A stretch of 64,000 nt of DNA, taken from contig NZ_VIRM01000053.1 in the NCBI RefSeq assembly GCF_006874475.1, positions 1-64,000 on the forward strand. Direction: 5' to 3'. The DNA comes from Microbispora hainanensis. GTDB lineage: Bacteria; Actinomycetota; Actinomycetes; Streptosporangiales; Streptosporangiaceae. Position 1 is the stretch's first letter; each line of letters starts with the position of its first letter. The notes beneath the pieces were generated by a model. It saw only the letters and a list, made by a program, of their open reading frames with translations. It had not been told where the DNA came from and made no database searches. A program made the translations under genes and the position numbers. Positions 9,052 to 18,272 of this stretch are shown piece by piece.

Positions 9052-10470
9052 GTGACCGAAACAGGTTCTAGCTCGACGGCGACTCGTGACATGTTACCGG
9101 CCGGTTCGCAACCTGTTCGTGACACACCGGTGCTTTCCGGTCAGGCGCCCACCGGACATGTGGACGCCCTCGACGGCGTGCGGGCGCTCGCGGCCATCGC
9201 CGTCCTCGTGTTCCACGTCGCGATCGAGTCGGCGGCGGCGTTGCATGACAACTTCTTCAGCAGCCTGCTCGCCCGGGGCGACGTCGCGGTGCCGATCTTC
9301 TTCGCGCTGTCCGGGCTGCTTCTTTATCGGCCCTACGCGCGCGCCGCGCTGCTCGGGGAGCGTCCCCCGAGCGCCCGGGTCTACCTGGTCAAGCGTGCCC
9401 TGCGCATCCTCCCGGCGTACTGGCTGGTCGTGGTCGTGGCCATGACGCTGTGGGCCGGGCCGCACCTCGGCGACGTGAAGACGTGGCTGCAACTGCTGCT
9501 GCTCGGCCAGACCTACGAGATCCACCCCTGGTGGTTCGGCCTCGGGCCGCGCGGGCTCGCCCAGATGTGGAGCCTGTGCGTCGAGGCCGCGTTCTATGTG
9601 CTGCTGCCGCTGGTCGCCGCCGCGCTGGCGGCGTACGCGCGGCGCGGCGGCCCCGACCTCGGCAGGCGCGCCCGGCGGCTGCTGACCGGCGTCGCCGTGC
9701 TCGCCGGGTCGTCGTTCGCGTGGGCGCTGCTCACCTATTTCCCCGCCTATCGGCCCTACCTGAACACCTGGCTGCCCCGGGCGTGGGTGTTCTTCGCGGT
9801 CGGCATGGCGCTGGCCGTCGTCTCCGAGTGGGCCCGGCAGGAGGAGAACGGGCACGAAACCGGCGAGGACGGCCCGGCGCACCGGTTCGTCCGGGCGGTG
9901 GGCGCGTCGGCGGGCTCGTTCCTGCTCGTCGCCGCCCTCGCGTACGCCGTGGCGGCCTCGCCGCTGACCGGCACGCGCTTCAGCGGTGTGGACGGCGTCT
10001 GGGCCGACCTGTCGGAGCTGGCCCTGTATGCCACCGTGGCGGCCGGGCTGGTGACCCCGGCCGCGCTGCTGCCCGCCGGGGGCTCGCCGTACGGACGCTT
10101 CCTGGGCAGCCGGGTGATGCGCTTCCTCGGCCGGGTGTCCTACGGGGTGTTCCTGTGGCAGTTCGTGGCCCTCTATCTCTGGTACGACTTCACCGAGCAG
10201 CAGCCGTGGAGCGGAAACTTCGCCGGCAACCTCGTCGTGGTCGGCGCGTTCACGCTGCTGCTCGCCACGCTCACCCATCGCTACGTCGAGGAGCCGGCGA
10301 GGCGCCTCGCCCTCCGGGCGACCTCTTCACTGAAGGGGACGCGGAAGGGGACGCGGCAGGAGACGCAGACGGCGACGCAGACGGCGACGCAGACGGCGAC
10401 GGAGACCTCTTCACAGAAGCAGACGGCGAGGGCGACGGGGACGGAGAGGGCGGCGTCGCCGCGGCCGTAG
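9052..10470 (+). CDS. acyltransferase 3 family membrane protein with repeat tail
   Basis: This 472-residue polytopic protein opens its first transmembrane helix with HVDALDGVRALAAIAVLVFH, the hallmark of acyltransferase family 3 (OafA type), which O-acylates surface sugars. About ten further helices follow. The GTG at 9052 is preceded by AGGGA and fits the conserved domain start; an open frame continues upstream but is antisense to the DUF3068 gene. The last 50 residues (from about KGTRKGTRQE) are threonine-rich low complexity (TQTATQTATQTATETSS) encoded by a 12-bp repeat. That tail overlaps the tail of the opposing gene by 200 bases. It resembles the acyltransferase next to a DUF3068 gene in M. 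tuberculosis (Rv0228, recalled). Confidence 0.85.
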   Translation: MTETGSSSTATRDMLPAGSQPVRDTPVLSGQAPTGHVDALDGVRALAAIAVLVFHVAIESAAALHDNFFSSLLARGDVAVPIFFALSGLLLYRPYARAALLGERPPSARVYLVKRALRILPAYWLVVVVAMTLWAGPHLGDVKTWLQLLLLGQTYEIHPWWFGLGPRGLAQMWSLCVEAAFYVLLPLVAAALAAYARRGGPDLGRRARRLLTGVAVLAGSSFAWALLTYFPAYRPYLNTWLPRAWVFFAVGMALAVVSEWARQEENGHETGEDGPAHRFVRAVGASAGSFLLVAALAYAVAASPLTGTRFSGVDGVWADLSELALYATVAAGLVTPAALLPAGGSPYGRFLGSRVMRFLGRVSYGVFLWQFVALYLWYDFTEQQPWSGNFAGNLVVVGAFTLLLATLTHRYVEEPARRLALRATSSLKGTRKGTRQETQTATQTATQTATETSSQKQTARATGTERAASPRP

Positions 10471-12334
10471 GGGCGGGCGCGCCGGGCACGGGGTCGCCGT
10501 AGGCGAAGCCCTTGAGGCACACCGCCGCCGGGTCGTCCAGCCGGATCAGCAGCCCCTTGCCGACGGCCGTGACCGGGAACCGCACCAGCGCGCCGCCGGA
10601 TCCGGTGGCGTGGAACCGCAACCGCCCCCGCTGCCCGCTCATCTCGTAGCCGCCGGTGCCGTCCCGCTTGGCGGTGTAGGCCAGCCCGGCGATCGGCCCG
10701 GGCCCGCCGAAGGAGACGACGTCGGGAAAGAAGATCGCGTCGCCGAACAGCGGGAAGCACGAGCGGTCGCCCGGCGGCAGCACCCCGACCGACGCCTTCA
10801 CCTCGACCGGCGCGAGCCCGCCCTTGTCGTCGAAGACGAGCGCGTGCTCCGACGGCTCGGGCACCCGCATCCGGGCGCGCAGCGCGGGCCGGGCGAGCGG
10901 GGCCAGCAGGTGGTGGCTGAGCCTGCGGTTGCCGTTCCACGGCAGCACGATGTCCTCGGGCAGCGGGCTGGAGTAGATCACCGCCGTGTCCGGCGCCGCG
11001 GCGAGGGAGGCTCGTACGGCGGCCAGGTAGGCCCGCACGCGGTCGCCCGACAGCGTGTCGCGGTAGTTCTGGATCGAGACGATCGACATCGCGAGATAGG
11101 CGCCCGCGACGAGGCCCGCCGCGGTGGGCAGCCCGCTCCCGGAGGGTATCGGCCGGCGGTAGGGCTCGGTCTCGTCCCGCGCGGGCAGCAGGGCGAGCCC
11201 CAGGCAGACCGCGAGCACGATCGCGGCGTCCGCGACATAGCGGGTCTCGGAGCCGACGACCTGGGCGAGCCCGGTGCCCCGGGCGATCGCCGTGGGCACG
11301 CCGTCCGCGGCCACCAGATAGCCCGCCAGGATCAGCCAGGCGCGTACGGCCCGCCGCCGCCACAGCACGGTGGCGGCCACCAGGGCGGCGAGCACGGCCC
11401 ACCCCGCGCCCACCAGCAGCGGGCCGGGGTCGGCCAGCCCGCCGTTGGGCAGCACCGGGCCCCACGACAGCGGTCCGCCCACCACCCCGGCGGGGAAGAC
11501 CTGGCCGAGCAGGCGGCCCAGCAGGTCCGCGGCGTCGCCCGGCGCCGGGACGGCCGCGCCCTCGCCCGGCGCGGTGCCGCGGCGGGCCAGATAGAGCGCC
11601 GCATATCCGCCCATCAGCAGCATGTAGGAGCCCCACAGCCGCCAGTGGGAGCGCAGCTCGCGCAGCATGAGCGCGATCCACGGGCCCGACCACGGCCGCA
11701 GGTGCGACGTGGTGAGCGCGAACAGCAGGAACGGGACGAATACCCCCTTCGTGCTGAACGCCATGCCCGCGAGCACCCAGCAGAACGCCCGGCGGGCGTG
11801 CCGTGCCCCGCCCTCCCCGGCCCACCTGACCTGGGCCGTCAGGGCCATGACCATCGCGAGCTGCAGCGGCACCGCGTTGATGGCGGCCGACCACCAGCCG
11901 AAGGCCGGGACGGTCAGCGGCGAGAACAGGGCGAAGGCGAGCGGCAGCAGGATCCCGGGCCGGGTGCCGAAGAGCCGCACGAGCAGCCGCAGCAGCATCA
12001 CCGCCACGGCCGCCTGGACGGCGAGCGTGACCGCCGAGACCAGCAGCCAGTCGTACGGCGACAGCCGCGACAGCACCCAGGTGAGCGCGAGCGCCCCCGG
12101 CATCAGGTGACCCTTGTGGACGCGGAACAGGAAGTCGAGCGTCAAGGAGTGCTCGTAGGCGTCGCCCACGAACAGGAAGTCGTCCTCCACGAAGGAGGAG
12201 GACGTCAGCACGGGGATCCGCACCGCCAGCGACGCCACGACCAGCAGGACGCCCGCGATCACGACGGGGTTCCGCAGGCTCGCCCGCCATCCCGGCAGGA
12301 CGCCGGGCCGGTCCGTACGCGTGGTCTGAGTCAT
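10271..12334 (-). CDS. large polytopic membrane protein, probable envelope glycan enzyme, with Ser/Pro repeat tail
   Basis: This 687-residue protein starts MTQTTRTDRPGVLPGW, with GGGAGA upstream of ATG 12334. It has roughly ten or more membrane helices and then an exposed C-terminal domain. An EDD motif sits in the first outside loop (SSSFVEDDFLFVG), and such acidic pairs are typical of GT-C glycosyltransferases. I suggest that class without proof. The last ~60 residues are a PSPSPSPSASVKRSPSPSASPS type tail, encoded by the same repetitive DNA that encodes the acyltransferase tail on the other strand. It may correspond to Rv0226c in M. tuberculosis (recalled synteny). Confidence 0.72.
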   Translation of the reverse strand: MTQTTRTDRPGVLPGWRASLRNPVVIAGVLLVVASLAVRIPVLTSSSFVEDDFLFVGDAYEHSLTLDFLFRVHKGHLMPGALALTWVLSRLSPYDWLLVSAVTLAVQAAVAVMLLRLLVRLFGTRPGILLPLAFALFSPLTVPAFGWWSAAINAVPLQLAMVMALTAQVRWAGEGGARHARRAFCWVLAGMAFSTKGVFVPFLLFALTTSHLRPWSGPWIALMLRELRSHWRLWGSYMLLMGGYAALYLARRGTAPGEGAAVPAPGDAADLLGRLLGQVFPAGVVGGPLSWGPVLPNGGLADPGPLLVGAGWAVLAALVAATVLWRRRAVRAWLILAGYLVAADGVPTAIARGTGLAQVVGSETRYVADAAIVLAVCLGLALLPARDETEPYRRPIPSGSGLPTAAGLVAGAYLAMSIVSIQNYRDTLSGDRVRAYLAAVRASLAAAPDTAVIYSSPLPEDIVLPWNGNRRLSHHLLAPLARPALRARMRVPEPSEHALVFDDKGGLAPVEVKASVGVLPPGDRSCFPLFGDAIFFPDVVSFGGPGPIAGLAYTAKRDGTGGYEMSGQRGRLRFHATGSGGALVRFPVTAVGKGLLIRLDDPAAVCLKGFAYGDPVPGAPAPTAAATPPSPSPSPSPSASVKRSPSPSASPSASPSASPAASPSASPSVKRSPGGRGASPAPRRSDG
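10362..10404. repeat. 12-bp tandem repeat (acggcgacgcag) coding on both strands
   Basis: About 3.5 copies of a 12-bp unit lie in the region where two convergent genes overlap. On the plus strand the repeat encodes TQTA units. On the minus strand it encodes Ser/Pro/Ala units. A larger imperfect direct repeat (gacctcttcac followed by t/a and gaag) flanks it at about 10320 and 10405. Confidence 0.8.
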
Positions 12335-12405
12335 CGGAATTCTCCCAGCGCCGTGGGACAAAGGGGGATGTTATGCTCCGGCGCACCCGACAGGAGAGGG
12401 ACGTC

Positions 12406-13143
12406 GTGCACGCCGAGCCGTTCCGCGCCGACCTGGCCCGTTCGATCCGCCTGTTCAGCGCCTTCCGCAAGGAGCAGACCGATCCCGACTTCTTCTACGG
12501 CCTGCTCGCCCGGGACACCGTCGCCCAGCTCGCGGCGTACGCCGACCTCGACGGCGCGCTCGTCGCCGACGTCGGCGGCGGGCCCGGCTACTTCACCGAC
12601 GCGCTGCGCGCCGTGGGCGCGCGGCCGGTGTGCGTCGACTGCGACGCCGGGGAGATGAGCGCGCGTACCGGCGCCGTCCCCGACGGCGCGGTGCTCGGCA
12701 GCGCCCTCGACCTGCCGATGAAGACCGGCTCCGTCGACGTCTGCTTCTCCTCCAACGTGCTGGAGCACGTGCCCGATCCGTGGCGGATGGGCGACGAGAT
12801 GGTGCGGGTGACCCGGCCGGGCGGCCTGGTCTACCTGTCGTTCACCAACTGGCTGTCGCCCTGGGGCGGCCACGAGACCTCGCCGTGGCACTACCTGGGC
12901 GGGCGCCACGCCGCGCGCCGCTACGCGCGCCGCCACGGCCGCTCCCCCAAGAACGTGTACGGCACGAGCCTGTACGCCGTCTCGGTGGCCCGGGCGCTCG
13001 CGTGGGCCAGGCGGCATCCCGGCGCCGACCTCGTCGACGCCCTGCCGCGCTACCACCCTCGCTGGGCGACCCCGGTAATCCATCTACCCGGCGTTCGCGA
13101 GATCGTGACCTGGAACCTGCTGCTGGTGCTGCGCCGTCGCTGA
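12406..13143 (+). CDS. class I SAM-dependent methyltransferase
   Basis: This 245-residue methyltransferase has motif I as ALVADVGGGPGYFTDALRA, followed by PVCVDCDAG, the motif LDLPMKTGSVDVCFSSNVLEHV and VTRPGGLVYLSFTNW. GTG 12406 has AGGAGAGG six bases upstream. An ATG at 12373 with GGGGGA is an in-frame alternative adding 11 residues. It sits inside the arabinan-type cluster and resembles Rv0224c of M. tuberculosis (recalled), so the acceptor may be a glycan or a lipid-linked sugar. Its 3' end overlaps the convergent DUF3068 gene by 60 bases. Confidence 0.88.
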   Translation: MHAEPFRADLARSIRLFSAFRKEQTDPDFFYGLLARDTVAQLAAYADLDGALVADVGGGPGYFTDALRAVGARPVCVDCDAGEMSARTGAVPDGAVLGSALDLPMKTGSVDVCFSSNVLEHVPDPWRMGDEMVRVTRPGGLVYLSFTNWLSPWGGHETSPWHYLGGRHAARRYARRHGRSPKNVYGTSLYAVSVARALAWARRHPGADLVDALPRYHPRWATPVIHLPGVREIVTWNLLLVLRRR

Positions 13144-14067
13144 CCTCACCGGCCGGGTGCCGATCGCATAGCCGCCGGCCAGCAGAACGGCGAGCAGCGC
13201 GCACCCCAGCGGGATCCACTCGCGCGTCAGCAGCATCCACCGGCGGAACCGGGCCGCCTCCTCGGCGAAGGCGTGCACCTCGGCGGTGCTCGTCGTCAGG
13301 TCGGCGTCGAAGGCGACCAGCCGCTCGACCTGGTCGGGCGTACGCAGCGTGTCGCGCCGCCGCTCCTGCGTGCGCACGGTCAGCCCGCTCTCCGGCTCGA
13401 CCCAGATCGTGCGGGTGATCTCGGTGTATCTCGCCACGGCGACCCGCTCCTCCTCCGGCATGCCGACCGTCGTGCCGGGCACCGGGCCGGGCAGGTCCGC
13501 GGTCTTCACCGGTCCGGCGGAGTAGGTGTAGCGGTAGGCCGGCACGCCCGCGACGGTCTCCTCGCGCTCGAACCGCAGCTGCTCCTCCCGCCGCAGCAGC
13601 GGGTCGAACATCGCGTACGACCGCGGCTCGGCCCGGGCGGGCAGCCGGAAGGCCAGCCCGGTCTGCCGCACGCCGGGATCCTCGTCGACGTACGCCCCGC
13701 AGCAGTCGACGGCGAGGCCGGTCCGCCGGTCGAAGGCCGTGCGGCGCTCGTGATAGTCGACGCGCTCGCCGTCCCGGGTGTCGAGCGAGGAGAACTCCAC
13801 CCACACGGCCGTGCGGTCGTCGCCCGCCTGCATATCGCCATAGACCGCCACCGTGTTCTGCACCGGCACGTCGCGGTGCAGACGGAAGGTGGCGGTGTCG
13901 AGATAGGTGGCCGAGGGCGAGACCAGCCGCTGCACGCGGGTCTGCTCCAGCGGCACGACCGTGGTCCGCGGATAGACGTAGAAGTGGAACAGCGCCCCCA
14001 CGGTGATCAGGAAGGCGATGCCCGCCAGGAGGAGCGGGCGCCGCAGCCGCACGAACGCGTCCGTCAC
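13084..14067 (-). CDS. DUF3068 membrane-anchored envelope protein (second copy)
   Basis: This 327-residue protein is a second DUF3068 member. It has an N-terminal helix (PLLLAGIAFLITVGALFHFYV), an exposed domain containing VDCCGAYVDEDPG (compare the CCGT of the first copy) and VAGVPAYRYTYSAG, then a C-terminal helix (IPLGCALLAVLLAGGYAIG). GTG at 14067 overlaps the TGA of the AftD-like gene (GTGA), so it is translationally coupled to AftD. This couples one DUF3068 protein to the arabinosyltransferase and the other to the donor-making operon. Confidence 0.85.
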   Translation of the reverse strand: MTDAFVRLRRPLLLAGIAFLITVGALFHFYVYPRTTVVPLEQTRVQRLVSPSATYLDTATFRLHRDVPVQNTVAVYGDMQAGDDRTAVWVEFSSLDTRDGERVDYHERRTAFDRRTGLAVDCCGAYVDEDPGVRQTGLAFRLPARAEPRSYAMFDPLLRREEQLRFEREETVAGVPAYRYTYSAGPVKTADLPGPVPGTTVGMPEEERVAVARYTEITRTIWVEPESGLTVRTQERRRDTLRTPDQVERLVAFDADLTTSTAEVHAFAEEAARFRRWMLLTREWIPLGCALLAVLLAGGYAIGTRPVRSATAQHQQQVPGHDLANAG

Positions 14068-17000
14068 CGGCTCACCCCTCCCTGGTCCCGTACGGCGGCC
14101 AGCAGCCGGGCGAGCACGACGAGACAGAGCACGTCGGCGGCGAGGCCCTGCCCGGCGGCCTGGGCGAGCCCGGCGAGGCCGAGCGCGACGACCGCCACCC
14201 ACGCGGAGGCGGCATGCCGGGCGAAGGCCCGCAAGCGGCTCGGATCGGCGTGCTGGGCGGCGGCGATCCCGCGCAGCCACAGGAACGCCGCCAGCGCGGC
14301 GGCGACGACGGCCACGCCCGCCACGCCTCCGGCCCACAGCCCGGCGACCGGCGCCGCGATCCACACCCACAGCACGCGAACGCGGCCCGGCCCCACGCCG
14401 CGCAGGCGCGACCGGCCCCGCACCAGCGCCAGGGCCACCACCACGAGGGCCAGGCCCAGCCCGGCGAGCAGCGCCGTGCGGTAGGCCCGGTCGGGCTCGT
14501 AGCGCAGCACCACCTCGCCGCCGCCGGCCGGCAGCTCCCACGCCTGCCGCCAGCCGTCGAGCCGCGCCGGGGTCAGCCGCACGCCGTCGAGGTACGCCTG
14601 CCAGCCGGCGTTGTAGTTCTCGTTGACCACCAGATAGGACGGCGCGGCGGCGGCGACCCGCAGCCGGCGCTCCTGCGGCCCCCACGACATCACCGTGGCG
14701 GGGGTGGCCGTCACCTTCTCGTGGTCCTCGCCGGCTCTGTTGTCCAGCACCACCGAGCGCACCCGGAAGGCGTCGCCCGGCGCCACGCTGACCCGGCTGC
14801 GGCCCTCGGTCAGGTGCAGGGGCGCGCACCCCGAGTAGGTCAGCGGACGGCCGTTGAGCACGTCGTCGAGCGTGCCGCCGACCACCCGGGTCGGCACGTC
14901 GTCGCCGTCCACCCGCAGCGTCGGGCCATAGCCGCAGGGCAGCCGCAGCGGGATGGCGCCGAGGCCGCCGAGGGGTTTCACCCCGGGGACGGCGATCTCG
15001 GCCACCTCGATCGGGCGGGAGGCGGGCGCGGTGAACTCGATGGTGAAGGTCCGCGTCTTCAACGCGGGGAACGTGAACACGCCGTCGCGGTCCACCCACC
15101 CCTGCACGGCCCGCTCCCCCGCGCGCAGCGTGAGCTTCACCGGCGGGATGCCCTGCGCCGAGTCGGGGAACAGCACCCGGATCCGGGAGAAGCTCCGGGT
15201 CGTCCCCAGGTCGATCGACAGCGTCGGATGCCGGTCGAACGGCTGGGCGTACCACAGCGTCGCAGGGTCGCCGTCCATCGCCTGGCGGCCCAGCACGGCC
15301 CCGTGCTCGGTGGCCGTCGACGACGCGCTGACGTGCGGATACCGGTCCGGCAGCGTGGTGAGCAGGTCGGCCGCCTTCGGATCGCTGAGCACGGCCTGCC
15401 CGCGCACCGTGCGCACACCGGCCCGCGTCACGGGGATGAGCCGGTCGAAGCCGTAGCCGTCCTCGCCGAGGATCTGCAGGCGTGATGAGCAGGTCCAGGT
15501 GACCGAGCCCCGCATGCACGCGTCGGCGTCCCCCCGCCTGGTGAGCAGCACGGTCCCCGGATCCAGCACGGTCCCCGGATCCAGCACGGTTCCCGGATTC
15601 AGCACGGTTCCCGGATTCAGCACGGTTCCCGGGTCGCCCGTTCCGGTGTCCGGCACCGCGATCGTCCGCACCGCCCGCACGCCCGGGATGCGCAGGTCGG
15701 TGATGCCGGCCCGGCTGCCGAGCGTGGTCTTCGGCTCGTACGCGAGCCGGGTCACCCGGATCCGCAGCCACGAGCTCGTCCCGGGCACCGGGCGCAGCGG
15801 CTGGAGCGCGTCGGTGCGCGCCACCGCCACCCGGCGGACGCCGCGCTCGGTCTCCAGCGCGACCTCGGCCACCGGCGGGCCGAGCGTCCCCTGCTCGAAG
15901 GCCGCCGAGATCTCGGTCAGGTCCACCGGGCCGGTGAAGCGGACCTTCAGCCACTCCCCGACCGCGCCGTGCCAGCCGTCCGACCGCCAGCCCGTGCGCG
16001 GGTCGTCGTCGAGCGCGGCGTACGGCTGCCGCCCCGGGTCGCGCTGGCCCACCGCGGCGGTGACGGCGGAGTCCGCCGAGGAGGCGGTGACGTCCTTCAC
16101 GTCGAGATAGCGGGCGGTCGAGGTGGCCGCCGACCAGGCCGGGTCGGTGAGATCGGTGGTGACCGGCGCCTGGCCCTCCGGCAGCGTCGCCGACGCGATG
16201 CGCCGCACATCGCCGAACACGATGTCGCGTTTGCGCAGCGTGTCGGTGAGGATCGTGTCACGGGCGGGGATCGCCGCCGCCCCCGGCTCGTCGCCCACCA
16301 GCACCGGGCGGTCGCCGGTGAGCAGCCCCTCCTCGGCCAGGTCGAGCACGGCCTCGGGGGCGCCCTCCACATGCAGCGTGCCCGCGCGGGGCACGGTCGA
16401 GACGAGCGGGGCCGTTCCGGGGATCGTGTAGACCTCCAGCGCCGGGTAGGGCTGGTCGAGCCAGCCCGAGGCGGTGCCGTTCGCGGTCAGGCCGATCAGC
16501 GGCCCGAACTCGGCGGTCCGCGACAGCCCGGAGTCCTGCAGCGTCTGGTGCACCCGGGCGGGCCAGGCGGTGCCGAGCGTCTCCCTGACCAGATCGTTGC
16601 GGATGAGCAGGTGGGTCACCCCGGCCCGGCGCAGGGCCTCGGTGAGACCGGGCGAGCCGTGCCCGGTGGCGAAGCGCTCGTCCACCGCCTGCACGAGCCG
16701 GGCCAGGCCGGGCGACCCCCACGGCACGTTGGCATGGGTGGCCCAGCGGGCGGTCAGCAGCGACTGCATGGGCTCGTCGAGCGGGCGGCCCCACAGATAC
16801 TCGCCCCGCGCCGAGCCGGGCATGGCGAGCACCATGCCGTCGCCCGTGTTGCGGTTCAGCCAGGTGGCCGCCTCGCGCCAGTAGGCGGGGATGTCCGCGA
16901 AGGCCCCGCGGGCGGTCACCCCGGCCGTCCCCACCGGCACGAGCGTGAGCGCGAGCAGCCCGGCCGCCGCCGCGGTGACGGGCCTGCGCAGGCGCACCGC

Positions 17001-18266
17001 CCCTGTTGCCGGCAGGGCGATCGGAAGCGCGGCCAGGCCGAGCGCGAGCGGCAGCCGGATCAGCGCGTCGAACTTGTGCAGGTTGCGGAACGGCGCGAGA
17101 GGCCCGTCGAGCAGGTCCTTGACCTGACCGGTCCAGGGGTGGGCGAGGTCGCCCGCGTGCCCCGCGGTCACGATCAGGAGACCGGCGATCACACACAGGA
17201 CGAGGAACGTCCGCTCGGGGGTGGACCTGCGGACGACGCCGGTCAGCCCGAGCCCGGCCATCAGCGCCGTCGCGGCGACCAGCCACGGCACGGTCGCCTG
17301 CTCGTAGGCCGCGGGAAGCCACGGCTGCCCGTCCACGGGCAGGAACGAGATCCAGCTCGACGTGCCGCGCAGCGCGTTCACCAGGGAGGTGACGCCGGTG
17401 GTCGCCGACGCCGTCTCGATGAACGGCAGGAACGAGAAGATGTAGCGCCCGAGCAGCAGCAGCGGGACGAGCCACCACATCGACACCAGGCCGGCGAACG
17501 GCAGCCACCAGCCGAGCAGCGCCCACTTGCGGCCGCCGTGACGGCGGCTGAGCAGGTAGAGCAGCGGGACGACCAGCACGGCCAGCTCCGCCGCCGCGTT
17601 GACGCCGCCCGCGAAGAGGAACGCGGCGGCCGACAGCGCGGCGGCCCGGCGCGGGCTCCGCCCCTCTCGGGTGCCGTGCACCAGGGGCAGCAGCATCCAC
17701 GGCAGCACGGCGCTGGGCTGGAACTCCGAGGAGTTGATCCCGATCAGCGCCAGCGCGTGCGGGGCCAGGGCGTAGGCGAGCGCGCCGAGGACGCGGGTGC
17801 CGGGCGAGCCGATGCCCATCGCCCGGGCCAGCCGCTCGGTGCCGAGGAACGCCGCGCACAGCACGAGCGACATCCAGAGCCGCTGGATGTCCCAGGCGGG
17901 CATGTCCAGGGCCCGGAAGAGCACGTAGAACGGCCCCATCGGGAAGAGATAGCCGTACGCCTGGTTCTGCAGGTGGCCGAAGTAGGCCGGATCCCACAGG
18001 TGGAGCGCGCGGCCGAGGAACCCCAGGGGGTTCACCGCCATGTCGAGCTTGGTCTCGGAGATCACCGCGCCGGGCGCGGTGTTGAACGCGACGGCCGCGA
18101 GCAGCAGGCAGCCCGCCAGCAACCGGAGCCGGTGCCGCAGCGTACGGCCCGGCGGCGCGGCGCGCTCGGCGGGGGCGGGAGCCTCGCCGGGTTCCTCCGG
18201 CGTGCGCATCACCTCTTCCCGGGCGGGACCGGGCTCCCTCGGGTGGACCGAGACGTCGACGGACAC
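14064..18266 (-). CDS. aftD: AftD-like alpha-(1->3)-arabinofuranosyltransferase
   Basis: This giant 1400-residue membrane protein matches the AftD family, a GT-C arabinofuranosyltransferase using decaprenyl-phosphoryl-arabinose outside the membrane. About 11 helices occupy residues 50-450, with the early acidic loop SETKLDMAVNPLGFLGRALHLWDP. A large exposed region follows with two discoidin-like carbohydrate-binding segments (near DDDPRTGWRSDGWHG and AMDGDPATLWYAQPF). Three or four C-terminal helices end the protein. An in-frame 18-bp minisatellite (GTVLNP/GTVLDP, five units) sits in a loop. It starts six bases after the GT4 stop and overlaps the DUF3068 start. Length is close to the mycobacterial protein (about 1400). 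Confidence 0.88.
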   Translation of the reverse strand: MSVDVSVHPREPGPAREEVMRTPEEPGEAPAPAERAAPPGRTLRHRLRLLAGCLLLAAVAFNTAPGAVISETKLDMAVNPLGFLGRALHLWDPAYFGHLQNQAYGYLFPMGPFYVLFRALDMPAWDIQRLWMSLVLCAAFLGTERLARAMGIGSPGTRVLGALAYALAPHALALIGINSSEFQPSAVLPWMLLPLVHGTREGRSPRRAAALSAAAFLFAGGVNAAAELAVLVVPLLYLLSRRHGGRKWALLGWWLPFAGLVSMWWLVPLLLLGRYIFSFLPFIETASATTGVTSLVNALRGTSSWISFLPVDGQPWLPAAYEQATVPWLVAATALMAGLGLTGVVRRSTPERTFLVLCVIAGLLIVTAGHAGDLAHPWTGQVKDLLDGPLAPFRNLHKFDALIRLPLALGLAALPIALPATGAVRLRRPVTAAAAGLLALTLVPVGTAGVTARGAFADIPAYWREAATWLNRNTGDGMVLAMPGSARGEYLWGRPLDEPMQSLLTARWATHANVPWGSPGLARLVQAVDERFATGHGSPGLTEALRRAGVTHLLIRNDLVRETLGTAWPARVHQTLQDSGLSRTAEFGPLIGLTANGTASGWLDQPYPALEVYTIPGTAPLVSTVPRAGTLHVEGAPEAVLDLAEEGLLTGDRPVLVGDEPGAAAIPARDTILTDTLRKRDIVFGDVRRIASATLPEGQAPVTTDLTDPAWSAATSTARYLDVKDVTASSADSAVTAAVGQRDPGRQPYAALDDDPRTGWRSDGWHGAVGEWLKVRFTGPVDLTEISAAFEQGTLGPPVAEVALETERGVRRVAVARTDALQPLRPVPGTSSWLRIRVTRLAYEPKTTLGSRAGITDLRIPGVRAVRTIAVPDTGTGDPGTVLNPGTVLNPGTVLDPGTVLDPGTVLLTRRGDADACMRGSVTWTCSSRLQILGEDGYGFDRLIPVTRAGVRTVRGQAVLSDPKAADLLTTLPDRYPHVSASSTATEHGAVLGRQAMDGDPATLWYAQPFDRHPTLSIDLGTTRSFSRIRVLFPDSAQGIPPVKLTLRAGERAVQGWVDRDGVFTFPALKTRTFTIEFTAPASRPIEVAEIAVPGVKPLGGLGAIPLRLPCGYGPTLRVDGDDVPTRVVGGTLDDVLNGRPLTYSGCAPLHLTEGRSRVSVAPGDAFRVRSVVLDNRAGEDHEKVTATPATVMSWGPQERRLRVAAAAPSYLVVNENYNAGWQAYLDGVRLTPARLDGWRQAWELPAGGGEVVLRYEPDRAYRTALLAGLGLALVVVALALVRGRSRLRGVGPGRVRVLWVWIAAPVAGLWAGGVAGVAVVAAALAAFLWLRGIAAAQHADPSRLRAFARHAASAWVAVVALGLAGLAQAAGQGLAADVLCLVVLARLLAAVRDQGGVSR
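15546..15631. repeat. 18-bp tandem repeat inside the aftD-like gene
   Basis: Five units of about 18 bp (agcacggtccccggatcc and the variant agcacggttcccggattc) encode repeated GTVLNP or GTVLDP on the minus strand. The reading frame is kept because the unit length is a multiple of three. Two sub-types are arranged in blocks (two of one, then two of the other), indicating recent duplication. Confidence 0.85.
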
Positions 18267-18272
18267 GGGCGC

